Positions 19,701 through 26,812 of a DNA stretch of 64,000 nt are shown piece by piece. Made by a program: the position numbers and the translations under genes. The notes under the pieces were generated by a model. It had not been told where the DNA came from. It ran no database searches and saw only the letters and a program-made list of their open reading frames with translations. The stretch spans positions 744,001-808,000 of the forward strand of contig NZ_WMCD01000001.1 of NCBI RefSeq assembly GCF_010994275.1, written 5' to 3'. Origin of the DNA: Cyclobacterium jeungdonense. Lineage in GTDB: Bacteria > Bacteroidota > Bacteroidia > Cytophagales > Cyclobacteriaceae. How positions within the stretch are numbered: position 1 is the stretch's first letter; each line of letters starts with the position of its first letter.

Positions 19701-20002
19701 CAAAATGGGTCAATGGCAACGAAGAAAGGTTTATTAAGATCATATTAAAGGGATTAATGGGCCCCATTGACGTGCTGGGCAAGGAATATCCCGGACAAGT
19801 GCCGATGACTCCGTATGCAGGAATGTTAAATGACAAGGAAGTCGCTGCGGTCGCGACCTATGTTCGAAATAGTTTTGGTAACGAATCCTCACCTATAAAG
19901 CCCGAAAAGGTTGCGGAGGTGCGGGAAGCTACCAAAGCAAAACAAGGATTTTACTCGCCTTCGGAGCTCCTTCAGGAGCATCCAATGGAAGCGGGCGAAT
20001 AA
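16781..20002 (+). CDS. Multidomain lipoprotein: SGNH hydrolase + dehydrogenase-like propeller + HEAT repeats + cytochrome c
   Basis: The 1073-residue product starts with a lipoprotein signal (…SFFAFQC; a second in-frame ATG at 16790 is equally possible). Residues about 35-270 resemble an SGNH/GDSL hydrolase domain (ILVGNN, GFFGYNES, DGFQLTEEGYKKF). Residues about 380-740 form a membrane-bound-dehydrogenase-like beta-propeller (LWVAVMPSYP, DNDGKADKQI, NPWGIAFD, PDGSLYFVDW). HEAT-like repeats follow, then a C-terminal cytochrome c with CITCHQ and a Met ligand region (MTPYAGML). This is the PVC-type CxxCH architecture used in periplasmic polysaccharide or sugar oxidation. A terminator follows. 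Confidence 0.85.
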   Translation: MIQMNLDRINRVKTLFWVVVVSFFAFQCAPEGPKLALKKGDHIILVGNNLASRMMNFGHFETEMYVRYPDSLLYIRNMADAGDTPGFRPHAGRVSPWAFPGAEEFQDELATNSRSEGHFESPDEWIKRHEADIIVGFFGYNESFEGQEGLQDYKNELEAFINHTKNTIYNGEAAPQLALVSPIAFENLSGDFDLPNGEEENKNLKLYTEAMKEVATANEVLFVDAFEPSQSWYANSDEYLTIDGFQLTEEGYKKFGEFLTNKLFGTDEAVAEDRREAIHAAVLEKNWMWHNDYKIPNGVHVFGRRYNPFGPDNYPYELQKIRQMTANRDQAIWSVSQGENFDLAAADENTIELPPVETNYNPEKNGDLEYLYGEEALEKFEVAEGYKVELFASESEFPDLANPVQMTFDTKGRLWVAVMPSYPHYKPGDPKPNDKILILEDTDNDGKADKQIIFADSLHLPIGMEIAPEGVYLSQGTNLIILKDNDGDDYAEERQILLSGFDDHDTHHNISAFVADPSGAIYMGEGVFLHTNVETPYGPVRGTNGGFYRYNPARKHLERTAQLPIPNPWGIAFDEWGQNFFAETSGPDVLWMMPGTVKPRYGESNFKGPNLIEDAHRVRPTSGLEFVSSRHFPEEVQGDLLINNTIGFLGMKMHKMMEDGTGYDSEHRVDLIRSDDRNFRPVDMEFAPDGSLYFVDWHNILVGHMQHNARDPLRDHVHGRIYRITYPSRPLVTPPKIAGESIENLLDNLKLPEFRARYRTRAELRGRDEAEVLVKMKDWIANLDENDPRYEHHLLEALWVSWGLNQVDQELMKTLFASEDHRVRAAVARILRYTGHQVPDQVAMLKEAAADPHGRVRLEAIVAASWLDKEDGLAILEVADEHPKDEWMQKPFETSLAHLNDMSVNNMVINPDGSIVFQEAAQEEKPTNSRLQGEDLTLFQMGKAIYSREGFCITCHQPDGKGLTASGFPPIAGTKWVNGNEERFIKIILKGLMGPIDVLGKEYPGQVPMTPYAGMLNDKEVAAVATYVRNSFGNESSPIKPEKVAEVREATKAKQGFYSPSELLQEHPMEAGE

Positions 20003-20004
20003 GC

Positions 20005-20046
20005 AAAAAAACTGCCAGCTCATTTTGATGGGTTGGCAGTTTTTTT
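20005..20046 (+). terminator. Intrinsic terminator
   Basis: AAAAAAACTGCCA-type left arm (20005-20020) pairs with the right arm TTGGCAGTTTTTTT (20031-20046) and a T-run follows. It ends the large multidomain lipoprotein gene. Confidence 0.9.
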
Positions 20047-20205
20047 AATTAACCGAAGGGTTGCAAAAGGACAGCGATACATCACAAATGATATCCTACC
20101 TGGAAATTCAATTAAAATCAAATCCCCCTTAAAAAGGAAGAATTTGTTACGTTTGGCTTTCTAACCACTTGTTGCCGTTGCGAAACTATTTAAACAAAGA
20201 AAACA

Positions 20206-20865
20206 TTACAGCAGGCCGGCATAGGAAAGGCTTACCGGAACGGTGTATTCTCCAAGCTGCACCTGGTGCTTTTCGATCTTATCCATTCGGTTTTTATTGG
20301 CCACGAAAGAGCGGTGGGTACGGACAAAATAGGAGGGGAGCAACTTCTCCATTTCCTTAAATGTCATTCGGCTAACTATTTTTTCCTGATCCAGGTAGAG
20401 CGTGACGTAATTGCCGGTAGCTTCGCAAAAAAGCAATTCCTCAAAATTGACCCTGATTTGCCCCTCTGATGTTTTTATAAATACATGGCCGTTTGATTCA
20501 GTCGGCTGCAATTGCTTCCAATCCTCTGCCTTCTGACAAGCCTTCAAAAACCGGCTTAATGGAAAGGGCTTTAGCAGGTAATCGAGCGCATTGAGCTCAA
20601 AGCCCTTTACGGCATATTCGGAGTAGGCAGTTGTAAAAATTACCATGGTTTCCGGTTGCAACATGCCAGCCAGGTCTATTCCCGAAATGTCCGGCATGTT
20701 GATGTCCAGAAAGATCAGGTCAACGGGCTGGGCTTTGTGGTATTCAAAGCCTTGGATGGCATCAGAGAATAGGGCCTGCAATTCCAGAAATGGCACCTTA
20801 GCAGCATGGGATTTAATGACTTCCAATGCCATGTGTTCGTCATCTATCGCAATGGCTTTTAGCAT
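20206..20865 (-). CDS. LytTR-family response regulator
   Basis: The 219-residue protein has an N-terminal receiver domain (IAIDDE start, phospho-acceptor Asp54 in LDINMP, Lys in LLKPFP) and a C-terminal LytTR DNA-binding domain (about 120-219; LLFCEATGNYVTLYL, YFVRTHRSFVANK). It would be phosphorylated by the LytS-like kinase encoded upstream. It starts one base after the propeller gene stop, so it is the last gene of the operon (23688 down to 20206). Confidence 0.92.
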   Translation of the reverse strand: MLKAIAIDDEHMALEVIKSHAAKVPFLELQALFSDAIQGFEYHKAQPVDLIFLDINMPDISGIDLAGMLQPETMVIFTTAYSEYAVKGFELNALDYLLKPFPLSRFLKACQKAEDWKQLQPTESNGHVFIKTSEGQIRVNFEELLFCEATGNYVTLYLDQEKIVSRMTFKEMEKLLPSYFVRTHRSFVANKNRMDKIEKHQVQLGEYTVPVSLSYAGLL

Positions 20866-20866
20866 A

Positions 20867-22012
20867 TCAGTTGGGTTTCAATTTGTGCAGCAACAACACG
20901 GAACCTTCATTTTCAAAGTGACTGATTACTTCCTCCGGGTAGTTTCCTGGGTGGCTTTCATACTCAAATAATATAGGTTCAATTAAAGTGACCAATTCCT
21001 CAGATGAGGTAACTGCTGTAGGAAGGAATAAAGACCCAATGTGCAGGTTGGAAAAGTCAATTTTATTGGCATGCAACTTCTTAGTCGTTAAATTAATGGC
21101 AAATGTCCAACTATCATTATTAGTACTGACTATTAGGCCGAATACCATATTGTTGGCGATGGTAACAGGCAACTGGAGGTAGCGGTAGTCCAACCCATTT
21201 TTTTTCAATTCATCGTCTAACATTAGATCATTGACAACATGGTCTGGTAATTTCTTGTCCCCAAAGTCAATTAAAATTTGTTGCTCCAATTTTCCTGTGC
21301 TGGAAAAAAGTCGAATGGTATCGTCAGGAGGTCTATTGTATCCTATGAATCCGGAGGAATGAGACAATAGTCCAGCATGGTAATAGACATTGGCATTTTC
21401 CCCAGTAGCTGCATAGCCAAAATATAGACTGTCTAGCGTAAAGGAAGTATCAAAATTTCCAACCTTGGGATAATTCGCAATGGCATCATTTTGATTGTCT
21501 TTGTTAATGGCGATTAGCCAGCCTGTCTCTGTTTCTATGAAACCTCCTGCATTAACAGGAATGGAAATAGTGTCCACCCAATTTCCTTCTGGAGTATAGA
21601 CAATGATTTTATTCTCAATTGCATCTAAAACCAATACTTCACCGTTTGGCCTTACCTGGAAATCTTCAATGCCATTTAGTTGATAGGGCCCCTCTCCAAA
21701 ATCACCAATCTTACGGATAAAGTTTCCCTGCGCATCAAAGACCAATACCCCTGAGTTATTGATATGATCAAAAAGGTAAAACTGATCATTGATCGCTAAT
21801 AACTTATCCACTCGCTTAAACAAAGCCTCCTCTTCTACGCTCAAAAGAACGTAACGTTGTTTCTCAACGAAATCCTTGGCATCCAATGGTGCCGCTTCAT
21901 CAAATGAATAAATCGTTAGATGGGACAAGTCGGATTGGTTTTTCGGTCCCTGACAAGAAGTTCCCCATATCAATAGGCAGATCAGGTAGCATAATTGGTG
22001 TTGATGCATCAT
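20867..22012 (-). CDS. 6-bladed beta-propeller lipoprotein inside a two-component operon
   Basis: The 381-residue product has a lipoprotein-type signal (LIWGTSC) and repeated strand motifs of a 6-bladed NHL-like propeller (GVLVFDAQGNFIRKIGDFGEGPYQL, with DF(Q)VRPNGEVLVLD). Proteins of this type are common in Bacteroidota and are mostly uncharacterised; they often act as extracytoplasmic sensors or binding modules. It lies between kinase and regulator with a one-base gap to the regulator and 95 bases to the kinase, so it is probably cotranscribed and may sense a ligand for the pair. Confidence 0.75.
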   Translation of the reverse strand: MMHQHQLCYLICLLIWGTSCQGPKNQSDLSHLTIYSFDEAAPLDAKDFVEKQRYVLLSVEEEALFKRVDKLLAINDQFYLFDHINNSGVLVFDAQGNFIRKIGDFGEGPYQLNGIEDFQVRPNGEVLVLDAIENKIIVYTPEGNWVDTISIPVNAGGFIETETGWLIAINKDNQNDAIANYPKVGNFDTSFTLDSLYFGYAATGENANVYYHAGLLSHSSGFIGYNRPPDDTIRLFSSTGKLEQQILIDFGDKKLPDHVVNDLMLDDELKKNGLDYRYLQLPVTIANNMVFGLIVSTNNDSWTFAINLTTKKLHANKIDFSNLHIGSLFLPTAVTSSEELVTLIEPILFEYESHPGNYPEEVISHFENEGSVLLLHKLKPN

Positions 22013-22107
22013 TTCATCTGTTTATATTTTTTTTTGCGGTCAGATGGAATCTCGCATGGAGGAAAATCATTCCCCTGGGTGCCGATTTCTTCATGCTCGA
22101 TTTCAGG

Positions 22108-23523
22108 TTAGTCTATTTGTACCGAAAAATGGACAAAATGCTCCGTATCGTTGGAAACAATCGTTAAGTCATGCGTTCCAGGATACAGGACCTGTAATCG
22201 CTTGCGCACATTGTCTAAACCGATACCGGATTCATCGCTAGGGTCTTTTAGTGCCTTGGGAGGATGAAGGGAATTGACCACATCCAGGTGCACCGAACCG
22301 GCAAGGCAACGCAGGTTAATCCGGATCCAGGATTTATTTTTTGTGCTGATGCCATGTTTAAAAGCATTTTCTACGAAAGGGATTAGCAGCATGGGGGCAA
22401 TGGTTCCTTCACAAAGTTCTTCATTCAATTTAATGCTAATTTCCGGATTATCCTCATTTTTGAAGCGCAGCAACTGCAGGTCCAGGTAGTTTTGCAGGTA
22501 CTCGATTTCCCGCCGTAGGGGAATTTTATCCAGTTGGTTTTCGTGCAGCATAAAGCGCATCATATCTCCCAGTTTTTGGATGCCATCGGAGGTTTTTTCG
22601 GCATTTTCCATCAATGCAGCACCATAAAGCGTATTTAAGGCATTGAACAGAAAATGAGGGTTGATCTGGGACTTGAGAAAACTGAGGTTTGCAGAACCCC
22701 GATCCACCTGATGACTGAGGGTTTCTATTTTGCCTTTCATTCCAAAGTACTTTTCAAAGGCAAGGTCGGAGAGGGGCAGTACGACTAACTGAATGACCAA
22801 TCCGGTACCTAATCCCAAAAGCACCGTACCCGGGTCCTGTTGCATAAGTCCCACGAACAATAAAAAACCCGGAAAACCCACGATCAGTAATATGTTAAAC
22901 CAAAGGGCGGCGCGTTGTTTTCCATGTAAACGCATCCTGTAGATCAAAAAGAAATTGTACAACACTACCAAAATGGAGGCTGGAAGAAAAAGCGCCAGTA
23001 TCACAGAGATGTTACGTGAAACCAGAAAGTCGAATTTAAATAGAAAAAGAACCACAAAGAAGAAAATACTGCTCAACCGTAGCAGGTTATATGTCAGATA
23101 GTCATCCATTTTGGGGGGTAAAAAAACCTCCTTTAGCAGCAATACCCAAACCAGGTAGCCACCATACAAGGCCATAGCGGTAAAATAAAACGGGGTAAAA
23201 GGAGAATTGGTAATTCCGGCGCCCGCTGAGAATAAGGAAACAAGGACATAAGACAACGTGAAAATCAGTAGGCCATAGCCAATAAAGGGTCCTTTTCGGT
23301 TTGTTTTTCGATACCTGGGAATCAGGACCCGATGCATCAGGTAAAAGACCAAAAAGAGGATCAACGGAATAAAAACCCTGGCAAAATAACCGACCGGATT
23401 GCCTGGGAAATAGTGATAACTACTACTTCCAGCGCTTAGAATATTTACGAGCACAAGAATCAAAAAGACAAAGGTGACAATCCACCATTCGATTTCCGGA
23501 AATGCTAAGGGTTTGTTTTTCAT
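22108..23523 (-). CDS. LytS/YehU-like sensor histidine kinase
   Basis: The 471-residue protein has about eight transmembrane helices (13-30, 46-65, 80-103, 112-130, 152-170, 171-195, 208-225, 233-252) and then a LytS-type His_kinase domain with His290 in SQINPHFLFNALNTLY and the ATPase segments PMLLIPFVENAFKHG and GIGLDNVRKRL. It autophosphorylates and passes phosphate to the LytTR regulator downstream. There is no PAS or GAF domain, so sensing is probably membrane-embedded or through the propeller lipoprotein. A 50-residue small ORF begins 165 bases upstream on the same strand. Confidence 0.93.
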   Translation of the reverse strand: MKNKPLAFPEIEWWIVTFVFLILVLVNILSAGSSSYHYFPGNPVGYFARVFIPLILFLVFYLMHRVLIPRYRKTNRKGPFIGYGLLIFTLSYVLVSLFSAGAGITNSPFTPFYFTAMALYGGYLVWVLLLKEVFLPPKMDDYLTYNLLRLSSIFFFVVLFLFKFDFLVSRNISVILALFLPASILVVLYNFFLIYRMRLHGKQRAALWFNILLIVGFPGFLLFVGLMQQDPGTVLLGLGTGLVIQLVVLPLSDLAFEKYFGMKGKIETLSHQVDRGSANLSFLKSQINPHFLFNALNTLYGAALMENAEKTSDGIQKLGDMMRFMLHENQLDKIPLRREIEYLQNYLDLQLLRFKNEDNPEISIKLNEELCEGTIAPMLLIPFVENAFKHGISTKNKSWIRINLRCLAGSVHLDVVNSLHPPKALKDPSDESGIGLDNVRKRLQVLYPGTHDLTIVSNDTEHFVHFSVQID

Positions 23524-23535
23524 TTTCTATTCCAT

Positions 23536-23688
23536 TTAAAAATTAAAATTTATTCCGAATATGCTGAACTCAGTTTGTTTTGGGAATTTTTGATTCGTTG
23601 CTGCACATGATCCACAAGTCAAATAGATATTGTATAACAAACCGGCAAGGATCAGCGCCATATAGGTTTTCTTTGTAGCTTTGCTCAT
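23536..23688 (-). CDS. Small membrane or lipoprotein-like ORF upstream of the kinase (50 aa)
   Basis: On the minus strand an ATG at 23688 opens a 50-codon frame that stops at 23536, 12 bases before the kinase ATG. The peptide starts basic (MSKATKKT), has a hydrophobic stretch of about 15 residues, a Cys-Gly-Ser-Cys motif at about residues 25-28 and a polar C-terminus ending NFNF. It could be a single-span protein or a small lipoprotein, and it is the first cistron of the LytS/propeller/LytTR operon. The frame is short, so chance cannot be excluded. Confidence 0.55.
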   Translation of the reverse strand: MSKATKKTYMALILAGLLYNIYLTCGSCAATNQKFPKQTEFSIFGINFNF

Positions 23689-23757
23689 GGTGATTGTCAA
23701 GGTTATCGGATTTGGTCATTTCTTACTGGCCAGAATCCGGAAGCATGAATCATGACA

Positions 23758-23789
23758 CAAGAATAAACTACGACGAAACTTTAATCAAA
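23758..23789 (-). promoter_or_regulatory. Possible Bacteroidota-type promoter of the LytS operon
   Basis: On the minus strand TTTG is followed after 20 bases by TATTCTTG, close to the Bacteroidota consensus (TTG, 17-20 bases, TANNTTTG, one mismatch). It lies about 70 bases upstream of the small ORF. This is a by-eye match with weak statistical support. Confidence 0.3.
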
Positions 23790-23855
23790 TTAATGTGACG
23801 AAATAGGGGAAAGTAGGGATGGAAATTGAGGAGTTAAATATTTATGGTAGGTAAC

Positions 23856-23943
23856 AGGCCTGAAGGGCCTGATCAATAATAACCCTGGGTGTCAACCCAG
23901 GGCTGGCAAAGTCCTTAAAAATTCCCAACCCCGGGAGGGGTTG
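23856..23943. repeat. Triple-hairpin REP-like element
   Basis: Three short inverted repeats sit in a row: AGGCC...GGCCT (23856-23870), CCCTGGGT gtca ACCCAGGG (23883-23902, perfect 8-bp arms) and CAACCCC ggga GGGGTTG (23926-23943, perfect 7-bp arms). The GC-rich hairpins lie between convergent or unrelated genes in otherwise AT-rich DNA. They resemble dispersed palindromic elements common in Bacteroidota genomes. They could act as a terminator for the phosphatase gene. Confidence 0.65.
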
Positions 23944-23956
23944 AACAGCGACTAAT

Positions 23957-25285
23957 TTAGGGAGTGATCTTTAAGGTCTCCGGGTATTCGTCGATGATTT
24001 TACCATTTTCGTTGATCATCAGGAAATGCTGGTGGGAACCCTGCAGGGTAACAATGATGGCTGAGTTTTCTTCTGCGGATTTTGACAGGTACCAGACTTC
24101 CTCGGGCGTTTTAGGCTTCTTTTTTTCCACTCCCCAGGAGCCATCACCCAGGTAAACAATACCATTGGGGCGGATGGCATTGTTTTTTACCGGGTAGCTG
24201 CGCTTATAGGTATGGTCGTCATTTTCCAGGGCCACACGGACGGCATATTCCTCAAAAAGGGGAATCCAGTTATCCAATACTTCTTCAGACCAGAATTGAA
24301 CTCGTTTTCCTCCGGGCTCCACCCGGCCTGAGGGATAGGCTGGTTTGTGGTAGACCGGAATCAGGTGCGGCCGATCCTGCCGGTCCTGAAGTGTTTTCTT
24401 AAGCCAATCCGTCTGGCTTCCGCTAATCAGATTGCTGTGGGAGCTGTCCAGGATGATCAGGCTCAGGTAATTCCCGATATCCAGCACACCGTAGCCCGGT
24501 TGGCCCGGAAAGGCAAAAAGGGGATAGAAAAACGGGGCTTTTTCCAGGCGCATGGAATCGGTAGGTTCCGCCATTTCTCCGCGTTTCACGCTGGCTATAA
24601 AGGCGGGCATGCCGATCCCTTTGTCAATATTGCTTTCCGAGGCCGGATAGTGGTGGTTAATGACATCGTGGTTACCCAGGCCTACAATGACCGGAACGAC
24701 ACGTCCTTCTTCGGAAATAAGGGTCTCCCGGATCCCATCAAACCACTGATACCAGAGGTCCACGTTCTCCTTGTTTCCATTGGCATAGGCCAGATCTCCG
24801 CCCCAGACAATAAAATCCGGGTCGTACCGCATGACGGCCCGGTTCATCCGGCGAAACAGATCCCCGTGCGAGGTATCGCCCCCGGCAGCAAAGCGTAGGG
24901 GCCGGTCATTCCTGGCTGGAAGGGTTCGAAAGGAGTAGACCCGCTGAAATTCCCCTACACGAAATTCATAGTTTGAATCCGGGTCCAATCCGGTCAATTC
25001 CATGCGGTGAATCCGGCGGTCTGAATAAGGAAAGGGAAAGGATTGAGCCCGTACGGTCTGCCATTCGCTTTTGCCTTTGCAGCGGTAGGAAAGCGTTTCC
25101 AGTGCTTCGCTCTCCGGAAGGGTATGCCAGTCGATGCTGATGGTCGTAGAAGGGTCTTGCTGCCAGGTAAGCAGGATGGCAGCAGGCTCAGTTTGGGCAA
25201 ATGCAGTGGCTGCAGCAAGGCAAACAAACAGGAATTGATAGATAAAAAAGCGTAACCAAAGGTTGGGGGTAAAACGGTATTGCAT
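23957..25285 (-). CDS. Secreted purple-acid-phosphatase-like metallophosphoesterase
   Basis: The 442-residue protein begins with a signal peptide (ending near TAFAQ), followed by a fibronectin-III-like N-terminal domain (about 30-125) and a calcineurin-type domain. Metal-ligand motifs are visible: GGDTSHGD, WGGDLAYANG, GLGNHDV, VYHKPAYP and a last motif NDDHTYKRS in place of the usual GHxH. This is a periplasmic or secreted phosphoesterase; the substrate cannot be stated. It ends 13 bases after the hairpin cluster at 23943. Confidence 0.85.
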   Translation of the reverse strand: MQYRFTPNLWLRFFIYQFLFVCLAAATAFAQTEPAAILLTWQQDPSTTISIDWHTLPESEALETLSYRCKGKSEWQTVRAQSFPFPYSDRRIHRMELTGLDPDSNYEFRVGEFQRVYSFRTLPARNDRPLRFAAGGDTSHGDLFRRMNRAVMRYDPDFIVWGGDLAYANGNKENVDLWYQWFDGIRETLISEEGRVVPVIVGLGNHDVINHHYPASESNIDKGIGMPAFIASVKRGEMAEPTDSMRLEKAPFFYPLFAFPGQPGYGVLDIGNYLSLIILDSSHSNLISGSQTDWLKKTLQDRQDRPHLIPVYHKPAYPSGRVEPGGKRVQFWSEEVLDNWIPLFEEYAVRVALENDDHTYKRSYPVKNNAIRPNGIVYLGDGSWGVEKKKPKTPEEVWYLSKSAEENSAIIVTLQGSHQHFLMINENGKIIDEYPETLKITP

Positions 25286-25458
25286 GGATTTGTAGGTTTT
25301 TGTTAAATATACCGGAAATGGGAAAAAGTGCCTATTCCGGGATGGTTAAATGGGATAGATGATTTGGATTATGGTTTCTATGTCATAATTTTTAGGAATT
25401 TTTGAATTAGTACCAATTTTTGGTAAATTCATGGTGTAGCAAAAAAAAATATATCAGG

Positions 25459-25716
25459 ATGGGCAAGAACACATCAATATCCTTAGGTAATTACTATGAC
25501 AATTTTATAGAGAATCGGCTAAAAGAAGGGCGGTTTAAAAATGCCAGTGAAATTATTCGGGCTGGTTTGAGATTACTGGAAGAAGAGGAAAACAGGAATG
25601 CAATGCTTCGGGCAGAAATAGAGAAAGGAATTGAAAGTGGAATCGATGAAGATTTTGATCCTCAGGAATTTAAAAAAATGATCAGAAAAGAACATGGCAT
25701 AAATGGGGAGGTATAA
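25459..25716 (+). CDS. parD: ParD-family antitoxin
   Basis: The ATG at 25459 gives 85 residues that start like a ribbon-helix-helix protein (KNTSISLGNYYDNFI) and continue with the ParD-type NASEIIRAGLRLLEEEE segment. This is the N-terminal DNA-binding domain plus a disordered C-terminal toxin-neutralising tail. The next gene overlaps it by 14 bases, the usual TA layout. A longer upstream start was rejected because it would add a non-RHH leader. It probably autorepresses its own promoter. Confidence 0.92.
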   Translation: MGKNTSISLGNYYDNFIENRLKEGRFKNASEIIRAGLRLLEEEENRNAMLRAEIEKGIESGIDEDFDPQEFKKMIRKEHGINGEV

Positions 25717-25993
25717 ATTTACCCGAGAAGCTACCAAAGATCTTCACCGGATATGGAGACATACCGTCAGAATATGGTCAGTTCAGCAAGCTGACCTTTA
25801 TTTTGACCAGTTGTTGGAGATGTGTCAACTTATTGCAGATAACCCTGATCTGGGATCTGAACGAAATTTCATTAAGCCAGGATTGAGGGGAATAAAGAAA
25901 GGCAGACATATCATTTTCTATATGCAGGGAATAGACCAGATCCACATAATCAGAATTCTCCATGAACGAATGGATATGAGGATGAAGTTTTAA
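25703..25993 (+). CDS. parE: ParE-family toxin
   Basis: The 96 residues match the RelE/ParE fold: KFTREATKDLHRIWRHTVRIW at the start, DLYFDQLLEMCQLIADNPDLGSE in the middle and the beta-strand end GRHIIFYM, then IIRILHERMDM. ParE toxins inhibit DNA gyrase. The ATG lies inside the parD end, so translation is coupled. The module sits upstream of a second TA module on the opposite strand, separated by 349 bases of repeat-rich DNA. Confidence 0.92.
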   Translation: MGRYKFTREATKDLHRIWRHTVRIWSVQQADLYFDQLLEMCQLIADNPDLGSERNFIKPGLRGIKKGRHIIFYMQGIDQIHIIRILHERMDMRMKF

Positions 25994-26113
25994 TTTTGAT
26001 CTCCACAGGATAATTACCATTCTGTGGGCCTTGGTATTGTGGGGTAGATAAAAGCATGGGATATGGACTGTATATTTTGTATTTAACATAATGTAAATTA
26101 TATAACAAATACA

Positions 26114-26290
26114 GTGATTTGCGCATGCGCAGCATTTAACATAAAATCAGTTATGCCATTTTTTGTGGCATAACGGCAGTTCTTATGTTAAAGCAAATCA
26201 CGGTAAACCTATTGAATCATTATTGATTTGACCTCGGACCCGGTAACGAATGATTTTCTTAAGATCAGTTCTTACGCTAAAGCAAATCAC
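26114..26290. repeat. Nested inverted and direct repeats between two TA modules
   Basis: In the gap 25994-26342 there are a 12-bp palindrome TGCGCATGCGCA (26120-26131), a perfect hairpin TTATGCCA / TGGCATAA (26151-26158 / 26166-26173), and a 25-bp sequence at 26177-26201 repeated at 26266-26290 with two mismatches. The first copy also pairs with GTGATTTGC...TTTAACATAA (26114-26143), making a long imperfect hairpin. The rest of the gap (25994-26113 and 26291-26342) shows no gene. Confidence 0.7.
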
Positions 26291-26342
26291 AAAGTATCAT
26301 TTAAATAATCCACCATTAGAAGTAGAATCCAAATCCCACCCG

Positions 26343-26810
26343 CTAGTTTCCAAGTTTATAAACAAACTTTCTAACATCCACCACCTTGAGCAAATCAGGG
26401 ATACCTGGGAACCCGGGGTTGACCAATAGGTTGTGTTCTTCCGGGTAAAAAGAGAGGTGCAACCGGGTGGATGGAACCTTTAAAAATGGAAAACTATTTT
26501 CTATCAGCCACAGTTTGCCAAAATCTTGTGTTGCTTTGTTATGTGGCAGCATGTCCCAGTTCTTTGGAAGACTTTGCTTTTCGAGCGTACCAATCAGTTC
26601 ACTTTCAAGGATTTCATAAATAACCACGTACCACGTTTCAAGAGCAGTAGCAGTGCCTCTGATACATAGGTATTCCAAATCCGCCAGAGCTGCTGAGCTA
26701 CCGGTATATATCATAGGATAAGCCTTGGGATTCCACCTTCCCCCTGACAAAGAACTACTAAAAGGCTCCCGGTGGTATTTTTCTGACATCATGCGGTAAT
26801 AGGTCAACAT
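26343..26810 (-). CDS. RES-domain toxin
   Basis: The 155-residue product matches the RES family (Res/MbcT type): YYRMMSEKYHREPFSSSLSGGRWNPKAYPMIYTGSSAALADLEYL carries the Arg, Trp, Tyr and Ser/Glu positions typical of the fold. These toxins degrade NAD+. It lies two bases downstream of the Xre/MbcA-type antitoxin, matching the known antitoxin-first order. Catalytic residues cannot be confirmed without an alignment. Confidence 0.88.
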   Translation of the reverse strand: MLTYYRMMSEKYHREPFSSSLSGGRWNPKAYPMIYTGSSAALADLEYLCIRGTATALETWYVVIYEILESELIGTLEKQSLPKNWDMLPHNKATQDFGKLWLIENSFPFLKVPSTRLHLSFYPEEHNLLVNPGFPGIPDLLKVVDVRKFVYKLGN

Positions 26811-26812
26811 GC

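Noticed and set aside
24347..24898. A 183-codon plus-strand frame inside the phosphatase gene
   Set aside because: It is antisense to a gene with well-formed metal-binding motifs; no recognisable domain.
26114..26290. Integron attC-site interpretation of the repeats
   Set aside because: The half-sites only partly resemble the R''/R' core (RYYYAAC / GTTRRRY); GTTAAAG breaks the consensus and there is no integrase in the window. Kept only as a question in the findings.
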